Assembly: GCA_013398955.1 (NCBI GenBank)
Contig: VWPU01009666.1
Location: forward strand, 186,001 to 250,000
Length of the DNA: 64,000 bases
DNA from: Callaeas wilsoni
Lineage: Eukaryota; Chordata; Aves; Passeriformes; Callaeidae
Reading direction: 5' to 3'
The notes under the pieces were generated by a model, which saw only the letters and a list, made by a program, of their open reading frames with translations, made no database searches and was not told the DNA's origin. Of the stretch, positions 50,807 to 63,463 are shown in pieces. The translations under genes were made by a program, and so were the position numbers. The number at the start of each line of letters is the position of its first letter. Within the stretch, counting starts at the first letter, position 1.

Positions 50807-51852
50807 TGTTAACACGAGAATTTAACAGCTGACTTTATTGGATTTGCATGGCCAAGATTTGGTAGCAGGTTCCTACAGGGGTGGCTTCTGTGAGAAGCTG
50901 CTGGAAGCTTCCTCCATGGCCAGCAGAGCCAGTCTCTGGCAGTTCCAAAGATGGATGTGCCACTGATCAAGGCTGGGCCAATTAGAAATGGTGGTAACAC
51001 CTCTGCGATAACAGATTTAAGAAAAAAGGAGAAAAAGCTATTGCGCAGTTGTAATTGCAGCCAGAGAAGAGAGGAGTGGGAACATGCGAGAGGAGCAACT
51101 CTGCAGACCCCAAGGTCAGTGGAGAAGGAGGGGCAGGAGGTACTCCAGGCACTGGAGCTGGGATTCCCCTGCAGCCCATGGTGCAGCCCATGGTGAAGCA
51201 GCTGTGTCCCTGGAAGGGCCATGGGGATGCAGAGATCCACCTGCAGCCTGTGGAGGAGACCCACAGTGGAGCACATGGATGCCTGGGAGGAGGCTGTGAA
51301 CACATGGGAGGCCCGTGGAGAAGGGCGGAAGCAGCCTCTCCTTGTAGGACTGCAGCTCATGGAAGAGTCAATCGCATTGGAGCAGTCTGGGGAGGACTTG
51401 CTCAGGAGATGGACTCACACAGGAGAGGTTCATGGAGAACTGTCTCCCATGGGAGGGACTCCATGGTGGAGCATGGGAAAGACTCCTCTCCCTAAATAGC
51501 AAGTGAAATAACCTGATGAACTGACCATAACCTCCATTCTCTCTCCCAGCACTGCTGGGGGAGGAGGTAGATATGGGAAGGTGGGAGGGGTGGGGGAAGG
51601 TGTTTTTAATGTCTTATTTTACTTCTCATCATTGTGGTCCAATCTTGTTAGTAATAAATTTGATTACTAATAGACTTGATCTCTAATTCTAGCCTGTTTT
51701 GCCATGAAGATATTTGGTGAGTGATTTCTCCCAGTTCTTATCTCAACTCATGAACCTGTTGTTACATTTTGTCTCCCCTGTCCAGCTGTGGAAGGGAGTG
51801 AGAGAGGGGCTTTGGTGGGTACCTGGCATCCAGCCAGCATAAACCCATTACA
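50807..51852 (+). mobile_element. ERVL-like 5' LTR, sense (1.05 kb)
   Basis: It starts TGTTAACACG and ends CCATTACA. Its inside follows an abundant bird ERVL LTR that I recognise: TTGGATTTGCATGGCCAAG, GGGTGGCTTCTGTGAGAAGC, TGGTGGTAACACCTCTG, a TATTTAAG-like ATTTAAGAAAAAAGG promoter part at about 51016, then a long GC-rich region of loosely repeated CTGCAGCC, CATGG and GGAGCA words (51055-51480), an AATAAA signal at 51653-51658, and a U5 ending ACCTGGCATCCAGCC. Open frames on both strands in the GC-rich part (up to 183 codons) are by-products of this composition. Unlike the other LTRs here it is followed by internal sequence. Confidence 0.85.
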
Positions 51853-52200
51853 GGCTTTTTGGTGGAAATGCTGGGGAATCACTAAGATTTTGAGATAAGG
51901 ATAGTAATTCAGAGATAAGGATAGTAATTCGGGCAAAACAAGTACTAAGCAATATTAGAGAATAGAATGATCATGGGGAATTTTTGTTGTAGTTGTGGTG
52001 AAGGAATGAAGGCTGGATTTTGAGTAAATTGTCCATTTTTGTACTGTGTTGTGATAATGTTATTTTGGTTTTTCTGTGGGGAAATTTTGTTTGGTTTGGT
52101 TTGGCTGGTTTAGTTGTTCCAAGTGAAGGTCATGTGATGAATGTCGATTTTAATGATAATGATAATAAATATTTGATTCACATAGGTGAGTGTTGGAAAC
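51853..52200 (+). mobile_element. ERVL-like internal leader (primer-binding side)
   Basis: Directly after the LTR comes GGCTTTTTGGTGGAAATGCT and GGGGAA (51853-51878), which resembles a decayed tRNA primer-binding site of the TGGTG...GGGA type. The GAGATAAGGATAGTAATTC unit is present twice with period 20 (51892-51930). The T/G-rich leader then runs to 52200, where it is cut by an inverted LTR. A GGTTT microsatellite-like run lies at 52089-52105. This shows the 5' end of a provirus and not a solo LTR. Confidence 0.65.
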
Positions 52201-52761
52201 TGTAGTGGGTTGGCCTTGGCTGGATACCAGGCACCTGCTAAGCTGCTCTATCACTCCTCTTCCCAGCGTGACAGGAGAGAGAAAAATAATAAGATGCAAA
52301 ACAACTAGTAGATTGAGATAAGGCAGTTTACTAAGGCAAGAAAATAGCAAAAGTTTGAGCCTGCATAAGCAAAGGGAAAAAAACTTAATCTCTACTTCCC
52401 ATCAGCAAGCAGTGTTCAGCCAGGAACTTCCCAGGAAGCAGGGCTTCAGCACATATAGAGGTTGCTCCAGAAGGCGAATAGTGTAGCTTTTATATCTGAG
52501 CTGATGTCATATGGTATGGAATATCCCTTTGGTTAATTTGGGTCAGCTGTCCTAGATGTGTCACCTCCCAGGATCTTGTCTACTTCCAGCCCCTTGATGG
52601 TGGGGGGAGGAATGTTAGAGAGAAAGTGCTGATGCTGTGCCAAGCACTGCTCAGCAGCAGCCAAAACACTGGTGGGTTATCAACACCTTTCCAGCTACCA
52701 ATGCACAGCACAGACTTTTAGGGCTGCTGTGGGAAAATGAACTTCAGCCAGACCCAATACA
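52201..52761 (-). mobile_element. Avian ERVL-type LTR, antisense, abutting the leader
   Basis: On the minus strand it starts TGTATTGGGTCTGGCTG and ends CCAACCCACTACA, the termini of a very common bird LTR family that differs from the LTR at 50807-51852. A TATAAAAG box lies on the minus strand at 52494-52487, and an AGTAAA signal at 52332-52327. The full 561 bp are present with TG...CA ends. Flanks are GAAAC on the left and CTGAT on the right, so no target-site duplication is visible. Confidence 0.88.
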
Positions 52762-52990
52762 CTGATCATCAGTAATTTCCTATGTGGAGACAGGCGTAAG
52801 AGTCACTGAACAATTGGCTCTTCAGGCCACTGGATGGGTAGTGTTTGCTTGTGTGGAGATATTCATAAGATACTTCAGGGAAGAGGTGAGAGGAGATGAG
52901 GACAATTCTGGTTTAGGAAACGGGAGTGTGAGACAGAGCAGCGAAGATAGGCATGCGAAGGGACAGGAGGGGAAGATCCCAAAAGAATGA
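52762..52990 (+). pseudogene. Possible remnant of ERVL-like internal coding region
   Basis: Right of the inverted LTR, a frame open from 52766 to a stop at 52988-52990 has no ATG start. It encodes a hydrophobic segment (ATGWVVFACVEIFIRYF) followed by a charged, Gly/Glu-rich part. Its position would fit the start of the gag region of the provirus whose LTR and leader lie at 50807-52200, with the inverted LTR inserted between. I could not confirm a gag match, and it may be unique host DNA. Confidence 0.22.
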
Positions 52991-55900
52991 AAGGAACTGA
53001 AAACACCCCACTGGGTGTGTGTGCACATGACCTGGCAGAGAGCCACGAGCTGTCTCTGAGCAGGAGGTAATGAAGTGAATAAATGGACAATCCTCATTTT
53101 CAGGCTCTGACCCCAATTAGCTCTTCCATTTGCTTCAAAGGGACCAGGCACATGCTCAGAATGGTGCTGATTTTTTTTCCTGCATCAGAACACAAAGTGC
53201 TAATTGGTTAATTGGTGTTCATAGCTTACCCCACTGTGTTATTTAATTATTGGCTTGCTTACTGACTAGCAGAGTTATGTGTATTTAGTCTTATGTCCTA
53301 TTAACCTCCCTTTGTGACTTGGATTTGTTCTTTCCGCAGCTGTCACTGGACTTCAGATTTGCTATAAGGTTGTATTGTCTGCTTAACCATTTGCAGTTGA
53401 AGGCCTTACTGGAGCAATTTAGTCTCCTTTTAGGGCTTATAGTGAATTGCTACTGGTACACAGGGAGCTTTTGCCATGAGAAGAAAAAGTGAGCTGTTAT
53501 TCTTTTTTATTCTCCTGAATTTATATCTTTGTTTGAGCGTTCTTCATAAAATTAATTCAAAATAATTGCATTTGCAATGTCACCTTAACAAAATTGGAAT
53601 CTAAGACCACAAGCATGGGAATCAAGTCACACTAGATACTCTGAGTTTGGTAAGTCTGTATTCTTTCTTTGGAAAAAATAGGTTCCTCTACTTGCAGCTC
53701 TATTAAGAACAAAATGTATGCTTGCTAAGGAAAAAAATCAACAGAAATACCTATGCACAAGTTTACACAATGACCATCTTTGTCTGGTTCCTTTAAATAC
53801 TTAATAAAGAAATGGCAGATGCAGGCAATAACACTGGAAAGGTAAAGCTGAAGCCATATTAAAGCTTTAAAAAAGTATTTTCTTCACTAAATTGAAGTTT
53901 TCACTTGTTTCTTTCATTTGTCTCTCTCGAGTACCTTTGATGTGCCATTGTTTCTTGCTCCATCTGCGTTTAGGATGCTCTGCACATATACTGAGAAAAC
54001 TGTGATCTGATGTGTCAGGCAACTTTTATTGCAGGGAACATGAACACTTGCATCCCTCTAGTCTCAAGAGGCAGACCACTATTTAGCACAAACAAGACAT
54101 TCATGATGGTTTGAACGCCATCTCTAAGCACATTCTGCACAGCAAGCAAGGCCAGGCTTTGCATCCCCAGTGAGTTCACATGTTTAACTTATCTCGTGGA
54201 CAGCAGTTGTTCACGCTGCTAAACAAAGTGAGAAAGCGGTCTGCAGCTGGACCCAGGGGATGAAATCTTGCACTCTTCTTTCCTTGGAAGAAAAAGAAGA
54301 GCAGACACACTCCCAGGGAGGAAAAAAGGACTAGAGGAGATTACATGAATCATCGAGTCCATTCCCTGTCCACAACCAGGTAACATATTGCCGGATCAAA
54401 AACTCTACTCTTTCCCACACTGCAAAACTCTCTGAGTATTTTGCAAGATCTTATAATAATTCCCAGACCTTTACTACAAAAAGAACTGTAGAAAATATTC
54501 TTGGCATCTTCCCACAAGAGAAATTTTGTACTTTCAATAAAAATGCAAAGATCCTTCCTAGTCAGAGCAGTGGAAGAATTCTTTCCTGGACCCATCATGA
54601 TGATCAGTCTGACTCTGGTTACAAGAACAAGAGAGAGCAGACAGGCATGAGAGAAATGTCTTCAGCCCCAGCTGTCCCAGATCAGTGTCAGGGAATGAAA
54701 GGCAAAGGAGAGAAAAAAAACTTGTCCTTCTACCCACCACGTGCTGGTGGGAGGTGATTGATAGAGATGCTTTTCCCTCTTTGTTCTACATTTTGGAGGG
54801 TAGAAAACCCCCCCACATGCCCTATTAAGGCCGTTTCCTACAGTTCCAAGGAGTACTTCTCCCTGCTGTTTCTCAGTCTCATGCAGTTCTCAGTAAGTTC
54901 TGACCCTCCTGACATCTTTTGTGTTGCCTTATATTTATTTCTGCAGCAATGCGTCACAAGTGCCAATGAGAAATTCAATGTACCAGATATTTTATCTACA
55001 GAGCCATCAGTGCCAGCAGTCAGCCAACTTCAGAGCTGCTCCAGGAGCCCAAAAAATGGTTAAAAGCCGTCCCAGACCCACTAGATGGCACTGTGGATGG
55101 CTATACCAGCACTTACGAACCCAGGCAGAGTTTAGCTGAGCCTGGCAGCCTCAGTCTTGGTTGTGTGGCTCTGATTTCCAGCACAAGTCCCTCTGCCTGG
55201 AACCTCACCCGGCACTTCTGCCCATTCAGCAACTTTTCGGTACCCTCAGTCACTCCAAATTTAGATTCTTTCAAATAATTATCAATATTTTTTTTTTTTC
55301 TCCAAGAAGCTCCACAAGTGTATTTTTCCAGTTCCTGGATCTTCCGTGAAACATTCCAGAGGTTTCAAGAAATATTTAGAAAGTTGGTAAGTCTGAGTGT
55401 CCTGTCTGGCTGGTATTCAGTGTGTGTGTCAATGGAAGGGTACAAACTTTAACCAAGCTTTCCAAAAAAGCTGCAGATTACAGGAATTTTTATGTAACCT
55501 TAACTTTCCATCTTGGTTGCACCAGTTTTGCTCTACAGTGTCAGTCTGGATCCCAATAAAATCAGTTAGGAAGAAGGATTTCCACTGGGATCGTGGAAAG
55601 TTGGATAGGGGCCTCTATCAGGTTTCCAAACACTTAAAATGAGTGTGCTGACATTTCGTAAATCTTTCCCCCTTTTCTGATCAAGGTTTCTACCCTTACT
55701 GTGAGCAGTGTTTGATGGTTTATGCTCACAATGAAAATTGATGGGATCGTTGGAAAAAACAATGGGACTGCCATTTTCAGTTTAGGGGCAACACTTTTGT
55801 CAAATGCATTTTTCTAACTGAAATGCGAGTTTAAATCCCCTTCTTTCTGTCTCTGCTTCTCTATATTATTCCATCACAACCTCGTGTCTCTGGCTTTAAA

Positions 55901-56178
55901 AAATTTCTCTTGTGTTGCAGCTTTAGCATCATCCTGAGTAGGGATTTGAGCCTTTCTATTCAGTCTTTGGAACCATCTTTTGTGTCTCCCTAAGTAAAAG
56001 CACTATTTGAAACCACTCCTCTCCGTTCTCTCACATTGCTATTTACTCTAATAAAGTGCATTAGCCATTTTCCAGTCATGCTATTCAGGATGCAACCACA
56101 AACTAATCTATAAACCACACATCAATCATGCATGTCGAATGAACAGCAGCAATTCCTAGGTCTTGTGCATTTATCCTG
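52991..56178. other. Unique DNA, no gene seen
   Basis: No recognised gene or transposon. A run of 12 T lies at 55288-55299. Open frames of up to about 109 codons overlap on both strands and show no domain. Confidence 0.55.
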
Positions 56179-56556
56179 AATCATAGAATAGCTTGGGTTG
56201 GAGGGGACCTTTAAAGGCCACCCAGTCCCAACCCTCTGCAATGATCACAGACAACTTCAAATAGATCAGATTGATAGTTTCCAGGGATGAGGCATCTATC
56301 ACCTCTATGGGCAATCTGTCCCAGTGTTTCACCACCCTCATAATAAAAACCTTCTTCCTTGTATGTAATCTAAATGTTTCATCTTTCATTTTAAAACCAT
56401 GGCAACAGACCCTGCTAAAAAATCTGTACCCATGTTTCTTATAAGCCCCCTTTAGGTACTGAAAAGCCACAATAAGGTGTGCCTGGAATCTCTTCTTCTC
56501 TAGGCCAAACCCCAACTCCCTCAGCATTTGAAGCAGTCTCTCAGAGAAAGCCTCCT
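56179..56556 (-). mobile_element. CR1 3' fragment, antisense
   Basis: The plus strand starts AATCATAGAATAGCTTGGGT and goes through GGAGGGGACCTTTAAAGGCC, CTGTCCCAGTGTTTCACCA, TCATAATAAAAACCTTCTTC and a TCTCTTCTTCTCTAGGCC part, the complement of the CR1 3'UTR. On the minus strand a decayed frame (56527 to 56171) has LEKKRFQAHLIVAFQYLKG, matching the LEKRRLRGDLI..YQYLKG part of CR1. One of the older avian CR1 copies by eye. Confidence 0.9.
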
Positions 56557-59500
56557 TGACTAGGCAGTGCAGGTCAGCAAAGCACTGTAAGCAAGCACAA
56601 ATATGCTCATCAAGCTCTAAGCTCTTGGTTAATGACCTTTATCCAAAGGTTACAGCCGCCAGACATGGCAGGCACAGTAAATGGCTGTATGAGGATTCTT
56701 AGATCTCTCTCATAAGAATGCCAGGGCCCACGGGAGCAGGAAATAAGCCAGATATCCCTCCTCTCTTCTTATCAAGTACTTATCTGGAGATATCCCTACA
56801 AATAACCACGGATATAAGGTGGAAGTTGCAGAGCAAGAAGGGAGAAACAACTACGTGAGGCTGGGAACACATCCAAGGGGTGCCTGTGGGTAAAACCCCC
56901 AAACAGGAAAAAAAAGCGCAAAAGGTTCTAAAGCGCCTCTTCTATTCTTTTTCCTGTTCTTTGTTTGTTTTACAGCCAACAGTACCCAGGCTTGCCTGGA
57001 GACTGCACAAAATTCAAATGACATGCGAAACTCCAGAAATTCAGGGGTGTATCTGGACAAAAATTTTAGTGTTATGACTAGTTCAGTACAATACTATGTC
57101 ACAGCTTTACAGATTATTGAAACTGGCATTTATAGTTGCTAGATAAAATAAATAAATTAAAACAAACAAACAAACACCAAAAACCTATGTATCTAGTCAA
57201 GTTTCCAAATGAAAATGGTTTGTTGTAGATGGTTTTCTCAAGAAAACCTCAGATTTGGGCACGATGAGGTTTTGTATTGTACTCACTCATCACCCATGAT
57301 GAGGGTTTGAGCTGTATTCACTGTAGGAATTTAAGAAACAATCCTCAGGACAGTTTAATCTCCAAATGTAGTTTAAAGTAGCTTTAACTCGCACAAACTT
57401 GTAATAAAGTCAAGAGAACACTAAACAGTAATACAGTCTGGATTTTACCTCTCTCACAGGGTAGGATTTACTATAGTGGTACAGAAGACAAAGCTTGATC
57501 TCCATATCTTCCACTACATTCATGTAATGATTTTTTCCTAATTTTAAGCCTATTCACTTCAAAGATGATGGACATATCTTACATCTGTATTTTTCTCTAC
57601 ACCAGAAGTAAATAATTTTTTATGGCAATTTGTTTATTGGCCTTTGCAACTGACAGATAATTCCTGGCATGTCTGACCATAATTTTTGGAACTCTGGGTC
57701 AGAAAAATGGCCAAAAGAGCTTGCCTCAGCATTCCTTTAGATCACGAACTTATGTCTTCCTGCAGCATTGTATGGTGTGGTTCATAAGCTCATTTTGTAA
57801 GTTTGTTTCCTTCTTATAAGAAAAAGGTATTTTGAAAAAAGAAATGGACCCAAAAATATTTTAAAAAATTGCCATAATAGTCACTAGATCTTTGAAGAAA
57901 ACTTTTCACAGATACTGACAGCTGTGTGAAAATAGTTTGTCCTCAGAGACAGAAATGTGAAACAAATATTATGAAAATAGAAGCTGCAAAACATCAGAGA
58001 TGGTTTTCCATAAGATAGCCAATTGCATGCCTGACTGTTCACATTTTGTTCTGTGTCTTTTGCCACTATCAATGACTCATATTTAAACAGCATGAGAATA
58101 ACATGTATTCACTTTTCTTGTAAGGTCTTGTTTGGTCCTCTAATTAAGCAATTAAAGTGAGCATGTGAAAGGAAAGCTGGCAAATACAAATCAAACAGAT
58201 TTTTGAGGGTGAGCCTGCAGGAATCCTCCCTGAGCTCTCAACATGTGCATGGAGGTTTTATAAGCAATTAAACTCTATCCCTGAAAATCCTACCTTCAAA
58301 GCTTTTGTATCACCTGGAGAGTTTTATGGTTGGCTGCAAATAAAGAGAGCATAGAAGCTTGTAGGAAAAGCTCAAACAAGGAAAAGAAACATTAAACAAA
58401 TAAATTCAAACACACTTAACCTCTTCCCTTCTAGAGTGTTATTTCTCATCCTGTATTTGTGATGCTTTAAATAGATTCTGCATTTGAAACTTCCTGGCAG
58501 GATTATGAGGCAGCACAGAAGGTGCTGTGCACTTCCTGTGCTGCAGCAGAAGAGCAAAACTTTTAGAACTATGATAAATAGCACAAAATATTCTACAATG
58601 GAAGATTTCCATAAGATGGAACCACTGGATTTTTATTTTTTTTAACACTACAATATTTAGGCAGTGCCCTTAAGTAGTATAAGATATCAGTCATGCTTCT
58701 GTGTGTGCGTCAGCCTAACTTGAAATCCATCACCGTCCTCATCCAGCTTTGGCTCACAGCAGTACAGACATCCCCAAACACTCTCTGCTCTTTCCTATGT
58801 GACTCTTCAGCAGAAGAGTTTTGCCCTCCATGCTCTTTCCCCTAGAAATGTTCAGTGGCTTGACTTGCTGGCAGTGAGAGAACAAATGAGTTGCAGACTC
58901 CTGATACCATTTCCTGGTAGAGTGCATGCTCTAGAGGTCAGAGACAAAGCACATGGAAAGGCCAGTGCAGGGAAGGAGTGTTTTGCATCCTCATTCGCCC
59001 CTGTGCAGGCACAGAGCCCAAAGCATGGGCTGACCTGTTGCCTTCAAATACAGACTGTCCTCAATTAAACAAGTCAAGACTACAGGTCTTCCCTTTACAG
59101 CAGCATAATACTGCTAATTCAACAGATCAAGTGAGAAAAATCAGATCCAGCTTGTCTACACTATTTGTCTGTGGCTATAAACCACAAGTGGCTGCAGGTT
59201 GCATCTGTCAGCATGTAAATGTGCCTTCGGCTGGTGTTCACGGCAGTGTGGCTTGTTTAAAGTGTTACATGTATCATAATGACCATTGAATGTTCACCAC
59301 CAAGGTGCTGATGGCGTCACAGGCTCGACAGATATAATTATGTTCCTTGCCTCTGGAGAGAGCCCAGGGCTGTTATTCTCTTCTGAACCTCTGCTGGCTG
59401 CGGTTTCCCTTCAGACAGACCAGGAGAAGGTGCTGCAGAGGAAATTTTGTGAGCCATGCTTTGTGCCTCCTGTGCTGACCACAAGCAAAGCAAGCACGTT

Positions 59501-62500
59501 TTTCATAGCACTGCTATCCTGTTACTCCCTTCATTCCTGTGGAGCACGGCGCTCCGAGAGCACCGAAAGTGACTGCTGCTTAACCAGTAGGAGACTACAT
59601 CACTGCTGAGCCAGCTGCCTGGAAATGTTAATGCTGCGCTGTGGTTTCTTCAGGACTCTGGGCCAGCATTTTCCTCATCAGATGTCTTTCCTTTGCTGCC
59701 CTATCCCAGCCTGTGCTTTATTCTCAGTGCAATCTGTTTTCCATGAGTGACAAGCCTGGGGGTTCCCAAAGGTACTTGAAGGAAATCAGGATGTAAAATG
59801 AAATACGAAGAGTATAGGAGAAGAAAGGAGGAAAAAAACAAAAAAATACACCCACCGCTGACATGAGAAATCCTGGCCCCAGGGAAGGAGAATAGACAGA
59901 GGTTCTGGGAGAGAAGCACGGTGGAGCTAAGGAGAAGGTATGGGGAGGGGGGTCAAAGAGGTGAAGATTGCAATTCCAGATGAAGCTGATGAGACTGCAG
60001 AGGAACGGAAGCTGAATAAATTTACAGACTATACAGAGGCAAAAATTGAGTCCTGTAGCCATTTTTTTCCCACAGAGGCACTATTATCATCGCAGCTTCA
60101 CGAGTGAAAAAACAAAACATTTAAGTGATTTACTTTTGGCAGGTTTGAAGCCGAGGTTCCTGCATCCCTCAGGCATGGACGTAACAAAGAGATTTATGTT
60201 GTGTGTATTACTTACAGGTGACTTGGAGAAAATTGATTAGAGTGACTTTAACTGGGCAAGATTTAACATTCACATACCAGTTGGGGTGTGGGGGAGGTCA
60301 AACTTTGGCTCTGACTTCCACCTTCCTTTTTTACTTAAAAAACAAACCAAACAAGCAGTGTTAAAAATGTATGAAAGGAAGAAGGAGAAGAGCCCTAACT
60401 GTTTCCCTTTGCATACGTAGCTTTCAGTGTTATTAGGCCCATCCTGTGAATAAGTTGAAGGGTCAATAAATCTAGACCTCACTGTGATTACATGCATATT
60501 ACCTCCACTCTGTGGTTTCTGATTGATGCACCCACTGGTTACCATGTCTGTCAGCATGCACTTTGCCTTCAGCAAGGAAAAACACTGGGGCTACCTCTCA
60601 GCCTGTCAGACTGATTCTCCTGTTTGCTCAGACGGTCTGCAATGCTTGCACATCAGCTTGCCCTTGCATGGGGCACAGCTCACTTCCTGTTCCCTTGTGA
60701 CAAAACATGTGTTGGTAATAAACTTCCCATTTATAATCCAACACAACCAGCTGATGTGGGTAATTAGCTGACTTAACCTTTTCCATTTCTGATATTCCAG
60801 AGTCTGTGGTGGGTACTGCACAGGCTCCTGTCTTCCCTTCTCCCACCTCACAAACAGCAGAGAATAATCTGATGTAAATAGAAAGGTGTCATCAGAAATG
60901 GGACAAAGAAGAAAAGAGAGATGCTGCAGACAGGCTGATGCAAATGCCATCTCACTGCCTTCCAGTATACGCTTGTGCTTTTGTGCCACTGTAATGGCGC
61001 CTTGAAAATGGACCTTAATTTCATAATGATACGTAGCAATAGTCCTTTCCTGACAAGCAACCATGACTGCGGTTGGTAAGCATATATTTGAAAAAGGAAA
61101 ATATAGATAGTCCTTACAGTAATTAAGTCTCAAAGGGTACTGCAACTCCAAAAGAGAACCAGGTTCAAAACACATCTTAAATATTTCAACTGTGTATTTC
61201 TAAGTAAGGGCCGAGGATTCATAATGTGGGAATATCGATTACATCCTTTTTTAGCTTTCCACAGTAGGTTTCCAAGGAGGTAGCTAACTAGAATGGAACA
61301 GACAACCACATTTGTGCTGAATAGCTAGAAAGCAAAGGAAACACATTATGTGGTTTTTAAAAAGTTTTGTGAATTGTGGAAAAGATGTTTCTGCTGAAAA
61401 ATGCCATTATAATTATCTATATGTTTTCTATTTCACTCTAAGAATTTTCAACAATGAATTATTTTCTTGGTACCTTCATAAGTAACTGAATAACTGGCAG
61501 CATCGCTGTCATGAAATGTGTCTATAAGTGATCTTACTACTACACAGTTGTCTGAACACTGCGCATATTACATATAAATAGTTAATTTTCCAACTCTGAC
61601 AGGTTGGTTTATAAAAAATATTAAAATAAATAATGTTGATTTGAGGCTTTTTTCAGGTTTTGATTTTTTCTATGGAGACAATCACACTAAACCATTCCCT
61701 AGACACATTTGGGCTTGCACAACATACAGCACCATATGTGTGCACACTTCAGAATTACTGCCAGACACGTAAAGGAACAGATCTGGAGTGAACACTGCCT
61801 TGGGAGCTTGATCTGCAGCAGAGGCACTTTGCTTTTATTATCCTTCACTTTCCACTGATCACGCATCAGTTCCCTTTACATCTTCTCTTGTCTCACACTT
61901 GCCTACTCATGTCAGAACTGATTCTCTTTGTCAATTACACTCTTCTTCAGATTCCCTTCAAGATCAGAAAAACATTTGCTTTACTTTTACCTTTCAGTTC
62001 ACTGCCTGCTTTGGATAAAGCTGAGTACAGAAGTATTAAAATACCAGGAAAAAGCCTGCTGTCACAATGAGTTTGATCCAAAGTCCTTTGAAGTCATTAA
62101 TGAACACTGGTTCCCAGATATCGCTTTTGGTCTTTGGATCTGCCCATGGCTTTCTACTTCAACAAGAAATATAAGTATTAAAAAGTTTTCAAAAGGTATA
62201 TCTGATGGGATTACCAGTTTGATTTTCTGAATACTGTTCTCTGAAGATTCAGATAAACATGTCAACAGTTGAAAGCTCCCCCTAACACCTCAGGCTGAGA
62301 TTAAAGGTCCTCTGCAGTCACAGTGCTCAAAGTTTCACAATCAGTGGATAATTTCAGCCTTACAACTGAGATACTCTTTGGTCTCTCACAGCTGAGAAAG
62401 GATACACTTTCTTGATTCTAGCACCAGAATCATCTGCTGCTCTTGGAAACACAGTCTTCACTATTGGAATGGTTTGAATTCTGGTGCGATATTACTGGAA

Positions 62501-63149
62501 TAGTCTTGGCATTGCTTTGTCTTGCAAAGAGGGTTCTTGGACAGCTGCTCATTTGTTATTGCTGTGATTCTTTCTAAAACAATGTGTTTCTTCCCAGTAG
62601 CCAAATATTTATATTTGAAAGGTATCATGTTAAGGGAGGTCTAAATTTTGTATCCACAGTCATGGATAGCAGTGACAGTTCATCTCATAGGAAGATCATC
62701 TTTAGCAGGTAGACATAGACACATATACAACATGTGCAATTGTTTACATACCTGGTTTCTTTTCCCATAAAGTTTAGCCTCCCTAAGATATTTGGCTCTA
62801 AATCCTGGCTTTTGGAGTACTGTTTAGAGGACTAGATGATTCCATAGGTGATCCCATAATATTTGATTTTGAATCTGAAACTGAAATGCCACTATCATCT
62901 GAGGAATGTTTTGTGGTTTTCGGTGAAAATCTTCACTTTTTCACTCATGCCTCAGTCTGCTGAATTCAGGTACGGTGCCCCACAATAATGCACTCTGTGT
63001 AAGATTCCCTTATAAAACTCAGCCCAAGGAAATACTGCACTGAGTTTGCAGGACATACAGGAATACATTGCAATGAACAGAGTAGAATTAATTATTATTG
63101 GCATAGAAATTTTGAATTTTAAGCCAAGTGGTTTGCTGAGCTGATGCAA
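56557..63149. other. Long unique stretch, no convincing gene
   Basis: About 6.6 kb with no recognised repeat family except a (TAAA/CAAA)n tract at 57147-57177. The part at 58700-59600 is less AT-rich. The longest ATG-started open frame outside repeats, 189 codons, lies on the minus strand at 60606-61175; its sequence is not recognised and it may be chance (see findings). Confidence 0.5.
57147..57177. repeat. Imperfect (TAAA)n-(CAAA)n microsatellite
   Basis: AATAAATAAATT passes into three or four AAAC units. Confidence 0.85.
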
Positions 63150-63463
63150 CCAAGGGGCAAGTATTGATCTCTTCACTCTCATGCCCAGTGACAGGACTCA
63201 AGGGAATGGCCTGAAGCTGAGTCAGGGGAGGTTTAGGTTGGATATTACAAAATGGTTTTCATCCAGAGGGTGGCTGAGCACTGGAACAGGCTCCCCAGGG
63301 AAGTGGTCACAGCACCAAGCCTGACAGACTTCAAGAAGCATTTGGACAATGCTGTCATGTGTATGGGGATATTCTTGAGGCTGTCCTCTGCAGGAGCAGG
63401 AGCTGAACTCTATGATCCTCATGAGTCCCTTCCAACTCAGCATATTTTATGATTCTATGATAA
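63150..63463 (+). mobile_element. CR1 3' end, sense, with intact tail
   Basis: The CR1 3' order is well kept: CCAGTGACAGGACTCAAGGG, GAATGGCCTGAAGCTGAGTC, AGGGGAGGTTTAGGTTGGAT, CATCCAGAGGGTGGCTGAGC, ACTGGAACAGGCTCCCCAGG, then AGTCCCTTCCAACTCAGCAT and the tail ATTTTATGATTCTATGAT. The 66-codon open frame at 63252-63452 lies inside it and is not a host gene. A 5'-truncated copy. Confidence 0.93.

Noticed and set aside
50809..51499. Several overlapping open frames on both strands, up to 183 codons
   Set aside because: They lie in the GC-rich interior of the ERVL-like LTR, where stop codons are rare by composition, and none has a recognisable domain.
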